Positions 1 to 5,628 are shown, counted from the first letter of the stretch. The stretch: 5,663 nt of DNA from Acetofilamentum sp. (GCA_020722645.1 DYKL01000236.1:1-5663), one strand, 5' to 3'. Numbers and translations are program-made. The notes: a model not told the origin generated them from the letters alone.

Positions 1-19
1 CTCGTGGTTATCATTATTT

Positions 20-34
20 TAGTCCTACGGACTA
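20..34. repeat. Small GC-containing hairpin
   Basis: TAGTCC (20-25) and GGACTA (29-34) are perfect 6-bp arms around the triloop TAC. It is the only GC-rich stem in an AT-rich surrounding, and it is the leftmost complete hairpin of the repeat cluster. No T-tract follows it directly on either strand, so it is not a textbook terminator. Confidence 0.6.
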
Positions 35-49
35 TATTTATATCAGCAT

Positions 50-88
50 CTTAACCCGCATTATTCATAAATAATGCTGGCGATTAAG
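50..88. repeat. Imperfect hairpin, 15 paired positions
   Basis: GCATTATT (58-65) and AATAATGC (70-77) pair perfectly around the loop CATA. After one C/T mismatch (57/78), CC (55-56) pairs with GG (79-80). After a 3-nt bulge (81-83), CTTAA (50-54) pairs with TTAAG (84-88). The left arm overlaps the unit at 44-71 that recurs in inverted orientation at 202-230. Confidence 0.65.
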
Positions 89-89
89 T

Positions 90-136
90 ACAACTAACAA
101 ATTTGTTTGTTTTTAAAACAACCAAATTTGAGTTGT
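90..136. repeat. Long imperfect hairpin, about 20 paired positions
   Basis: ACAACT (90-95) pairs with AGTTGT (131-136). After a 2-nt bulge (96-97), CAAATTTG (98-105) pairs with CAAATTTG (123-130). After a T/C mismatch (106/122), TTGTTTT (107-113) faces AAAACAA (115-121) at the apex. A near-continuous 47-nt palindrome is well beyond chance expectation even in AT-rich DNA. It begins two bases after the 50-88 hairpin, so the two would form neighbouring stems or a cruciform pair. Confidence 0.75.
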
Positions 137-160
137 TCTAAATCGGGGTTTCATAAATTA

Positions 161-235
161 CTACCCGCTATTCAACTTGCATTCATAAAATTTTTTTAAT
201 TTTTATGAATAATTCAGGTTAATATTGCGGAATAG
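161..235 (-). terminator. 75-nt imperfect hairpin just 3' of the EEP lipoprotein gene; possible terminator or 3'-end stabiliser
   Basis: The inner stem is a perfect 10-bp inverted repeat, ATTCATAAAA (181-190) with TTTTATGAAT (201-210). Pairing continues outward with interruptions: TG 178-179 with CA 215-216, AAC 174-176 with GTT 218-220, TATT 169-172 with AATA 221-224, CCGC 165-168 with GCGG 227-230, and CTA 161-163 with TAG 233-235. On the minus strand it begins about 5 nt after the stop codon of the gene at 240-1328, where a transcription end would fall. No clear U-tract follows the stem on the minus strand, so intrinsic termination is uncertain. Its arms resemble the other repeat units in this cluster. 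Confidence 0.5.
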
Positions 236-239
236 AGCG

Positions 240-1328
240 TTATTTTTTATAAAACAAATCAATATAAACAGGTAAATGGTCGCTGTAACCACCGTGAAAC
301 TTGTATCCGATGTATGTTCTGAAGGGTTTGTATCCTACAAAATTCTCTTCTTTTTCAAGCAAAAATTCTGCGTCAAAAACGTGAGCATTTTCTTTTGCAG
401 TATATAAATTAGCTTCGGTATTGAGCAAAGCACCTGAAACTATCATCTGGTCGAGTATTCCGGCTTCTCCTTGATATCTGTGAGAAAATTTTCCAACTTC
501 TTCCTGAAGAAAATAAGAAAGATTGTAAAGTTCGTTAGATTTGATGTCTGTGAAATCCTTTAAGGCTCTTAAATTTTTTGTAACGCTGTTATTATCGGGG
601 AAATCGTTTAAATCGCCCATAATAAATATTTTTGCATTTGAATTTGTTTTAAAAATAGAATCTACTGTATGTCTTAGAACATCGGCAACGAACATTCTTT
701 TCGGCTCACTCTCTAACATTCCGCCCCATCGAGAGGGCCAATGATTTACAAAAATATGCAAAGTGTCTTTTTTGTTAGTTGTTCCGCAAACATATAAAAT
801 ATCTCTTGTTTTTAAATCAGGGTCGTCAGGAAAGTTTATTCTTATGTTTTTTGAACTTATCGGATTAAATTTTTGGGGTAAATATAAAAATCCTACGTCA
901 ATCCCCCTTCTGTCAGGCGATTCGTAATGAATGATTTTATAATTAAAAATTTTCAAAGCCGACTGCTTTGTAATTCCTTCGAGTACATAAAGATTTTCAA
1001 TTTCGCAAAGACCAATGATTTCAGGCGGGTCCCAACCTCCTACGGCAATAACAACTTTTGCAATATTTGATAATTTTTCGTAATATCTGCTTAATGTCCA
1101 GTATTTTTCACCGTCGGGTAAAAATTCGTTATCGTTTTTTAAGGTATCGTCAAAAGTATCAAAAAGATTTTCAACGTTATAGAACATTATTCTATAATCG
1201 CCCCGTTCAAAAAAAACAGTATCGGTTTTCAAATCATCTGAATCGGCAATTTTTTTTTGAGGATTGCAACTGAAAAGAAATATCAGACTAAAAATAGAAA
1301 CAGCTAAAATGGCAATAAATTTTCTCAT
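240..1328 (-). CDS. Endonuclease/exonuclease/phosphatase (EEP) superfamily lipoprotein
   Basis: This 362-aa protein is a probable extracytoplasmic metal-dependent hydrolase of the DNase I-like EEP fold; whether it cleaves DNA, RNA or a phosphoester is not decided by sequence. Residues 1-21 form a lipoprotein signal peptide: basic start MRK, a hydrophobic stretch, then lipobox LFSC with Cys21 as the acylation site. The EEP motifs follow in order: YNVENLFD (50-57), the metal-binding acidic motif CEIEN (108-112), DRRGIDVGFLY (139-149), NHWPSR (195-200), GDLND (238-242) and the terminal SDH (349-351) carrying the catalytic Asp/His pair. All expected catalytic motifs are present, so it should be active. 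The ATG at 1328 fits because the signal peptide starts directly there; no Shine-Dalgarno is visible, which is usual for Bacteroidota. It lies 48 bp after ftsK with its own promoter-like element. Runs of nine A and eight T lie in codons just after the lipobox. Confidence 0.93.
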   Translation of the reverse strand: MRKFIAILAVSIFSLIFLFSCNPQKKIADSDDLKTDTVFFERGDYRIMFYNVENLFDTFDDTLKNDNEFLPDGEKYWTLSRYYEKLSNIAKVVIAVGGWDPPEIIGLCEIENLYVLEGITKQSALKIFNYKIIHYESPDRRGIDVGFLYLPQKFNPISSKNIRINFPDDPDLKTRDILYVCGTTNKKDTLHIFVNHWPSRWGGMLESEPKRMFVADVLRHTVDSIFKTNSNAKIFIMGDLNDFPDNNSVTKNLRALKDFTDIKSNELYNLSYFLQEEVGKFSHRYQGEAGILDQMIVSGALLNTEANLYTAKENAHVFDAEFLLEKEENFVGYKPFRTYIGYKFHGGYSDHLPVYIDLFYKK

Positions 1329-1353
1329 ACTTGATTATTAATGTTGGAATTTA

Positions 1354-1385
1354 CAAATATAAAAAGAAAAACAAAATTATTGCAA
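1354..1385 (-). promoter_or_regulatory. Bacteroidota-type promoter for the EEP lipoprotein gene
   Basis: On the minus strand the -7 element TATATTTG (1361-1354) matches TAnnTTTG exactly. A TTG at 1385-1383 sits 21 nt upstream, within the usual -33 spacing. The -33 triplet is the penultimate (Leu) codon of ftsK, so the promoter overlaps that gene's end. Transcription would start near 1347-1349, giving a short leader of about 20 nt. This is a pattern match only. Confidence 0.55.
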
Positions 1386-3944
1386 TTTATTTAATGAATT
1401 AAATAAATCATTGAGTGAATTATCGTCCATATAATAAACGTCTCTTGGCTTGCTACCCTGAGCAGGACCAACTATTCCTGCAGCTTCGAGCTGATCCATA
1501 ATCCTGCCTGCTCGATTATAACCGATTGCAAATTTTCTTTGTATCAAAGAAGTAGAGCCTTGCTGATTAATAACAATAATTCTGGCAGCTTCTTCAAACA
1601 ACGGGTCGCGTTTTTTCAGATCAACATCACCGATAGAATTTTCGTCATCAATTTGAGGTTCGGGTAATTCAAAAGCTGTAGGATATTTTTGCTGTTGAGA
1701 AATATGCTCTACAATATCATTTAATTCAGGGGTGTCAATAAAAGCACATTGTAATCTTATTAAATCGCTTCCTCTTGATATTAACATATCGCCTCTACCG
1801 ACAAGTTGATTTGCACCGGGGCTATCCAATATTGTTCTTGAATCTATCATTGAAGCCACTCTAAAAGCTATACGAACCGGAAAGTTCGCTTTAATAACAC
1901 CTGTAATAATATTTGTAGATGGTCTTTGAGTTGCAACTATTAAATGAATACCAACAGCACGTGCTAATTGGGCAAGTCGGGCAAGAGGCAATTCAACTTC
2001 TTTGCCTGCTGTCATAATCAAATCAGCAAACTCATCAATAACTAATACAATATAAGGTAAAAAGTTATGTCCGTTATTGGGATTTAGTTGTCTGGCTACA
2101 AATTTTTCGTTATATTCCACTATATTTTTCACTTTTGCATCTTTTAGCAGCAGATAACGATTGTCCATCTCAATGTTCAGAGAATTTAAAGTGCTTACAA
2201 CTTTTCTGTTGTCTGTAATAATAGGCTCTTCTTCGTCGGGTAATTTTGCTAGAAAGTGTTTTTCTATTGTTTCGTATAGGTTTAATTCAACTTTTTTAGG
2301 GTCAATCAGTACAAATTTTACATAAGCAGGGTGTTTTTTGTAAAGTATTGAAGTTATAATTGCATTTATACCGACGGATTTACCCTGTCCGGTTGCTCCT
2401 GCAACAAGCAAGTGAGGCATTTTTGTTAAATCGAATACATAAGTTTCGTTTGAAATTGTTTTGCCGATTGCAATAGGTAATTCGTATTTGCTTTTTTGAA
2501 ATTTTACTGATGAAATAACAGATTTCATAGAAACTATCGAAGGATTTTGATTTGGAACTTCTATGCCGATAGTTCCGCGTCCGGGCATTGGTGCTATAAT
2601 TCTTATACCTAATGCAGAAAGGCTAAGAGCAATATCGTCTTCAAGATTTTTAATTTTTGAAATTCTTACACCGGGAGCCGGAATTATTTCATATAATGTT
2701 ACTGTCGGACCAACAGTAGCTTTAATTTTAATAATTTCTATTTTATAATTTTTGAGAGTTTCTACAATTTTATTCCTGTTTTCGAGAAGTTCTGCTTCTG
2801 ATACTTCGGAATTTGGAACCGTGTGGTTTTTAAGGAGCGTTAAAGGCGGAAGTTTGTAATTTGACAATGTTTTTGTCGGGTCAAAATCTTCCAGTTCTTC
2901 TTGCTCTGTGAGTATGTCTTGATTTGTTTCTACTTGCAAGCTGTTTTTTAATTCGGGTTGATTTAGTCCGTTTTGATTGTTTTCCAATTCTTCTTCGTTA
3001 TTCAATGTAGTTTTTTCGACTTCAAAACCTACTTCTTTGTTTTTATTGACAGGAATTTTTTCGCCGTTAGGTCCCAGAATAAACTCAATTTTATCAACTG
3101 CTTTATTGTTATTCGGAAGCTCTTTCATTGCTACTAAATCAGAAATATCAAGTTCAGTGCCGTTAAAATTTTCGTCTTTGTTTTCATCATTTATAAAATC
3201 GTCAAGTTCGTCTTCGGGTTCATCAACTTCAAAACCATCTTCTGCAGGTTTTTCCTTTTTCTTCCAGAATGAAACTGTTTCTTTTGTTTTAGCCCAGGCT
3301 TCTTTGATGTTTTTTATTTGAGTAAAGTTTTTGATAAAAGTCTTTGTCCATTCGTAAGAATTTTCAAATACGAAAAATACAAAAGTTAATGCCGAAATAA
3401 ACAACAAAAATCCGGTACCGAATTTTCCAATAACGGAAGATACCCAATTTACAATTGCACAACCGAATGAACCTCCAAGATGAAAATATCTGTCCTGAAA
3501 AATAAATGAAAGGAATAAAGATGCCCAAACTATTATAAAAACAGTTTTCCAACTGAATGACTTGAAGTTTTTTATTTTGACTCCGAATAAATATAAAGCC
3601 CAGAGAGGGAAAATTATAATAAATCCAAAAGCAGAAATACCGAACCATTTATAAATAAAAGCTTTTGAAATAAAAGTTCCCATTTTGCCCATTGAATTTG
3701 CTGCTTTTTCTGGGTATGAAATTATTTTGAAAAAACCCATATCAAGCAAATTGCCGTCTTCTTGCCATGTAAACAGGAACGATACAAAGGCTATTAAAGA
3801 ATAAACAGTAAAAAATAACAAGAAAATGCCCAGCAAAGACTTGAATTTTTCGTTCTTAAGAAAATTTTTTACCGATTTGGTTTCATTTTCAATAGCACTT
3901 TTAGGCGGTCTGCCTCTTTTCTTCTTAACTTCAACTTCTGACAT
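1377..3944 (-). CDS. ftsK: DNA translocase FtsK/SpoIIIE
   Basis: This 855-aa septum-anchored ATPase pumps double-stranded DNA to clear the chromosome terminus during division and, in studied bacteria, activates XerCD resolution of dimers at dif. The N-terminus has a basic RGRPPK patch (10-15) and then four predicted membrane segments near 36-59, 100-121, 133-150 and 176-194. A long acidic, Asn-rich, low-complexity linker (about 230-360) follows. The motor's alpha/beta domains run from about 375 to 760, with Walker A GATGQGKS (516-523), DPKKVEL (548-554), Walker B VLVIDEFADL (633-642, D637/E638) and ATQRPS (671-676). The C-terminal gamma winged helix (about 780-840) contains GYNRAGRIMDQLE and would read polar guide sequences. 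Length and domain order are complete. ATG 3944 is the first start before the basic and membrane region; no Shine-Dalgarno is seen. A strong promoter match lies upstream. In many Bacteroidota I recall a LolA-like gene following ftsK; here an EEP lipoprotein follows instead. Confidence 0.97.
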   Translation of the reverse strand: MSEVEVKKKRGRPPKSAIENETKSVKNFLKNEKFKSLLGIFLLFFTVYSLIAFVSFLFTWQEDGNLLDMGFFKIISYPEKAANSMGKMGTFISKAFIYKWFGISAFGFIIIFPLWALYLFGVKIKNFKSFSWKTVFIIVWASLFLSFIFQDRYFHLGGSFGCAIVNWVSSVIGKFGTGFLLFISALTFVFFVFENSYEWTKTFIKNFTQIKNIKEAWAKTKETVSFWKKKEKPAEDGFEVDEPEDELDDFINDENKDENFNGTELDISDLVAMKELPNNNKAVDKIEFILGPNGEKIPVNKNKEVGFEVEKTTLNNEEELENNQNGLNQPELKNSLQVETNQDILTEQEELEDFDPTKTLSNYKLPPLTLLKNHTVPNSEVSEAELLENRNKIVETLKNYKIEIIKIKATVGPTVTLYEIIPAPGVRISKIKNLEDDIALSLSALGIRIIAPMPGRGTIGIEVPNQNPSIVSMKSVISSVKFQKSKYELPIAIGKTISNETYVFDLTKMPHLLVAGATGQGKSVGINAIITSILYKKHPAYVKFVLIDPKKVELNLYETIEKHFLAKLPDEEEPIITDNRKVVSTLNSLNIEMDNRYLLLKDAKVKNIVEYNEKFVARQLNPNNGHNFLPYIVLVIDEFADLIMTAGKEVELPLARLAQLARAVGIHLIVATQRPSTNIITGVIKANFPVRIAFRVASMIDSRTILDSPGANQLVGRGDMLISRGSDLIRLQCAFIDTPELNDIVEHISQQQKYPTAFELPEPQIDDENSIGDVDLKKRDPLFEEAARIIVINQQGSTSLIQRKFAIGYNRAGRIMDQLEAAGIVGPAQGSKPRDVYYMDDNSLNDLFNSLNKLQ

Positions 3945-3949
3945 AAATT

Positions 3950-3960
3950 TGTGTGTGTGT
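3950..3960. repeat. (TG)5 dinucleotide repeat in the ftsK leader
   Basis: Five TG repeats end six bases before the ftsK start codon. On the coding (minus) strand the leader reads as alternating A and C directly ahead of AAATTT and the ATG. It sits where a Shine-Dalgarno would be expected and contains none. Slippage would change leader length but not the reading frame. Confidence 0.6.
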
Positions 3961-3974
3961 TTTAAAAAAAATGT

Positions 3975-3990
3975 GTTTTGACAACAAAAC
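3975..3990. repeat. Short inverted repeat at the predicted ftsK transcription start
   Basis: GTTTTG (3975-3980) and CAAAAC (3985-3990) form perfect 6-bp arms around ACAA. It begins five bases downstream of the ftsK -7 element, so it would span the transcription start and could be an operator or a 5'-end hairpin. Six-bp arms in AT-rich DNA may also be chance. Confidence 0.4.
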
Positions 3991-3994
3991 TTTA

Positions 3995-4025
3995 CAAAAA
4001 TATTATTTTTTATTATATCTGCAAA
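3995..4025 (-). promoter_or_regulatory. Bacteroidota-type promoter for ftsK
   Basis: On the minus strand the -33 element TTTG (4025-4022) is followed after exactly 19 nt by TATTTTTG (4002-3995), a full match to TAnnTTTG. This is the best two-part promoter match in the window. Start would be near 3988-3990, giving a leader of about 45 nt that includes the (CA)5 tract. The 192-bp gap from the upstream glmU-like gene supports independent transcription of ftsK. Confidence 0.65.
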
Positions 4026-4028
4026 ATA

Positions 4029-4086
4029 AACACATTATTAATAAAAGTTTTTTCTGTAAAGAATTTGTAAATTTAAGTAATGTGTT
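4029..4086. repeat. Separated 9-bp inverted repeat in the ftsK / glmU-like intergenic region
   Basis: AACACATTA (4029-4037) and TAATGTGTT (4078-4086) are perfect complements separated by 40 nt. The repeat lies just upstream of the ftsK -33 element and about 50 nt past the stop of the glmU-like gene, so it could be a paired regulator site or a weak stem at a transcript end. A smaller palindrome TTGATAATCAA (4085-4095) abuts its right arm. The rest of the 192-bp gap is AT-rich, with a ten-A run at 4123-4132 that would be a U-tract right after the glmU-like stop, but without a stem before it. Confidence 0.35.
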
Positions 4087-4136
4087 GATAATCAATGAAT
4101 TGTTATAAAAGAAAAATATTGCAAAAAAAAAATTTA

Positions 4137-5327
4137 TTACATTTTTCTTTGGCTGTCAGATAAATCGTAAATTTTATGTAAAATTTTCAAATCAATGTCT
4201 GATAAATCAATGTTTCTTCTTTTCATTACCTTTTTTGCGGTTTCAATAGCTTTTTCAATTTGGTATGTAATAAATCCGTGAGAGCCGCCCCACATAAACG
4301 AAGGTATAAAATTACGAGGAAATCCGCTTCCGTATATATTTGTACTTACTCCGACAACAGTTCCCGTGTTAAACATAGTATTGATGCCGCATTTTGAATG
4401 GTCGCCCATTATCAATCCGCAAAATTGCAATCCTGTCCTGACAAACCGCTGTTGTGCATAGTTCCATAATTTGACTTCTTCGTAGTTGTTTTTCAGATTT
4501 GAGTTGTTTGTTCCGGCTCCCAGATTGCACCATTCGCCAATAACAGAATTACCTAAAAATCCGTCGTGTGCTTTGTTTGAATAACCAAAAACAACGATGT
4601 TGTTTATTTCACCTCCGAATTTTGAAAAAGGACCTATTGTTGTGGGACCATAAATTATCGCACCGACTTTTAGCTGTGAGTGTTCGCAAAGAGCAAAACT
4701 CCCTCTGATTACGCAGTTTTCCATTACTTCGGCTTCTTTACCAATGTAAATATAACCGTCTTTGGCGTTTAAAACAGAACACTCAACAACAGCACCTTTT
4801 TCGATGAAAATATTTCGTTCATTAAATACTTTATTGGTCGGGCTTATAGCTTCGCTTATTCTATTTGATGTAAGCAGTAGAAAATCTTTTTGAATTTCGG
4901 TACCGTTTAAACTGAAAATATCCCACATATTCCCAATTTTTGAAACGTTTTCTTCGTATTCAACCGGACTTAATTTTGAAAGGTCTATATTTTCAATGTC
5001 TTGGGCTGATTCTTTGTCAATATTTGCAGCTATGAGAATATTTTGGCTTTTTAAATATGAATTTGCTTTTAAGGATTTAATATGTTCTGATAATTTTTTA
5101 TCGGGTAAAAAAATGGAATTAATGATAATATTATCGTCTTCGATTCTGATAGGATATTTTTCTGAAAGATAATCTGCTGTTTTATAGGAAATTTCCGAGT
5201 TTAAATATTTTTGCCATTTTTTTTTGATTGTCAGAATCCCGATTCTGATTTCTGAAATTGGTCTAGTGTATGTTAAAGGCAGAAAATTCTTGAAGTCATT
5301 CTGATATTCAAATAAAATATAGTTCAT
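4137..5327 (-). CDS. GlmU-like sugar nucleotidyltransferase/acyltransferase (alternative Bacteroidota GlmU type)
   Basis: This 396-aa cytoplasmic protein probably supplies UDP-GlcNAc for peptidoglycan and outer-membrane glycans. The N-terminus has the family signature around PLTYTRPISEIRIG (17-30) and ILTIKKKW (31-38), but not the LxxGxGTxM loop of classical GlmU. From about 170 to 330 a left-handed beta-helix of hexapeptide turns is visible (IFIEKGAV, IYIGKEAEVMENCVI, SQLKVGAIIYGPTTIGP). SNKAHDGFLG (250-259, His254) followed by IGEWCNLGAGTNNSNLKN (263-280) parallels the GlmU acetyltransferase site with its catalytic His and AGT acetyl-CoA loop; GDHSKCGINTMFNTGTVVG (308-326) continues the helix. 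This fits the family named alternative bacterial GlmU (UDP-GlcNAc diphosphorylase/GlcN-1-P acetyltransferase). The family is clear, but the nucleotidyltransferase activity of its atypical N-terminus is inferred. The ATG at 5327 starts directly on the conserved MNYILFEY-type N-terminus. A divergent promoter region lies upstream. Confidence 0.88.
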   Translation of the reverse strand: MNYILFEYQNDFKNFLPLTYTRPISEIRIGILTIKKKWQKYLNSEISYKTADYLSEKYPIRIEDDNIIINSIFLPDKKLSEHIKSLKANSYLKSQNILIAANIDKESAQDIENIDLSKLSPVEYEENVSKIGNMWDIFSLNGTEIQKDFLLLTSNRISEAISPTNKVFNERNIFIEKGAVVECSVLNAKDGYIYIGKEAEVMENCVIRGSFALCEHSQLKVGAIIYGPTTIGPFSKFGGEINNIVVFGYSNKAHDGFLGNSVIGEWCNLGAGTNNSNLKNNYEEVKLWNYAQQRFVRTGLQFCGLIMGDHSKCGINTMFNTGTVVGVSTNIYGSGFPRNFIPSFMWGGSHGFITYQIEKAIETAKKVMKRRNIDLSDIDLKILHKIYDLSDSQRKM

Positions 5328-5371
5328 TGTTATTCAATTTAGTAGTTAGTTATGTAATACAAAATCTTTGT

Positions 5372-5385
5372 GTTCAATATTCAAC
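5372..5385. repeat. Near-palindrome in the glmU-like leader
   Basis: GTTCAATATTCAAC is symmetrical except for one C/C pair. It lies just downstream of the predicted leftward start, at roughly +6 to +19, a place where an operator could act. No regulator is encoded nearby, and AT-rich palindromes of this size also arise by chance. Confidence 0.25.
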
Positions 5386-5397
5386 GATTTTACAATG

Positions 5398-5405
5398 CAA
5401 ATATA
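5398..5405 (-). promoter_or_regulatory. Promoter -7 element for the glmU-like gene
   Basis: On the minus strand this reads TATATTTG, an exact TAnnTTTG match. No good TTG/TTTG was found at the usual 17-23 nt upstream; the nearest is at 5437-5435, 29 nt away, so only half of the promoter is supported. Start would be near 5392, giving a leader of about 65 nt. Confidence 0.4.
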
Positions 5406-5472
5406 ATTTTTTTATTTTTTCTTTTTTATAATTTCAATCTGCTCATTGGAATTTGTTATCCTATCTTATTTA

Positions 5473-5482
5473 ATCAATTGAT
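5473..5482. repeat. Perfect 10-bp palindrome
   Basis: ATCAATTGAT lies between the two divergent promoter-like elements, where a shared regulator could bind. Nothing else supports a function, and no second copy was seen in this region. Confidence 0.25.
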
Positions 5483-5596
5483 ATACAGACGTATCTAATT
5501 ATAAGTCCAAGAAATCAAGATTAGAATAACAAGAAAAATAGTATTTAATTGACATTCAATAATTTGCTTATACTCTGTTTAAAAATCTACAAATTA

Positions 5597-5628
5597 TTTT
5601 TTTTTTTTTGTAAAACATTTTATATTTG
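5597..5628 (+). promoter_or_regulatory. Rightward promoter -7 element with upstream T-tract
   Basis: TATATTTG (5621-5628) matches TAnnTTTG exactly on the plus strand. A 13-T run (5597-5609) occupies the -33 zone, with a TTTG at 5607-5610 that is too close (10 nt) to be a standard -33 box. Start would be near 5634, giving an AT-rich leader of about 24 nt before the ATG at 5658. The T-run is slippage-prone, and a length change would alter -33/-7 geometry. Confidence 0.5.

Larger units (their letters stand above)
1..235. repeat. Cluster of hairpin-forming repeats (REP/MITE-like interspersed element, truncated by the window edge)
   Basis: This stretch has no credible reading frame. Almost all of it can fold into consecutive hairpins at 20-34, 50-88, 90-136 and 161-235. 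The core TTTATGAAT recurs: on the minus strand within 44-71 and within 161-190, and on the plus strand at 202-210. The segment 44-71, read on the minus strand, matches 202-230 on the plus strand at about 24 of 28 positions. Such inverted, palindromic, non-coding units lying against the end of a gene are typical of REP/BIME-like or MITE-like interspersed repeats. That assignment is inference, because copy number cannot be seen in one window. The first ten bases look like one arm of a further hairpin cut off by the edge. It could instead be a gene-specific terminator or mRNA-stabilising region. Confidence 0.6.

Noticed and set aside
144..167. Alternative CGGG/CCCG stem
   Set aside because: Only four GC pairs around a 16-nt loop, and it competes with the much longer 161-235 hairpin.
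1..235. CRISPR array
   Set aside because: The repeats are inverted, of unequal length and irregularly spaced, with no constant spacer pattern.
541..744. 67-codon plus-strand ORF
   Set aside because: It is antisense to the EEP gene inside conserved motif regions, has no recognisable domain and no promoter; a shadow frame.
1058..1273. 71-codon plus-strand ORF
   Set aside because: It is antisense to the EEP N-terminal region and its composition only reflects the opposite strand.
1329..1376. Terminator between ftsK and the EEP gene
   Set aside because: No inverted repeat was found in the 48-bp gap.
2563..2748. 61-codon plus-strand ORF
   Set aside because: It lies opposite the conserved FtsK motor region, with no independent start signals.
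2977..3321. 114-codon Ser/Phe-rich plus-strand ORF
   Set aside because: Its low-complexity composition is the antisense image of the acidic Glu/Asp/Asn linker of FtsK; no domain or promoter.
3364..3648. 94-codon minus-strand ORF rich in Phe, Ile and Tyr
   Set aside because: It overlaps the FtsK membrane segments in another frame of the same strand; the hydrophobicity comes from T-rich codons.
4123..4136. Intrinsic terminator for the glmU-like gene
   Set aside because: There is a U-tract on the transcript right after the stop, but no stem precedes it; the tract alone is not enough.
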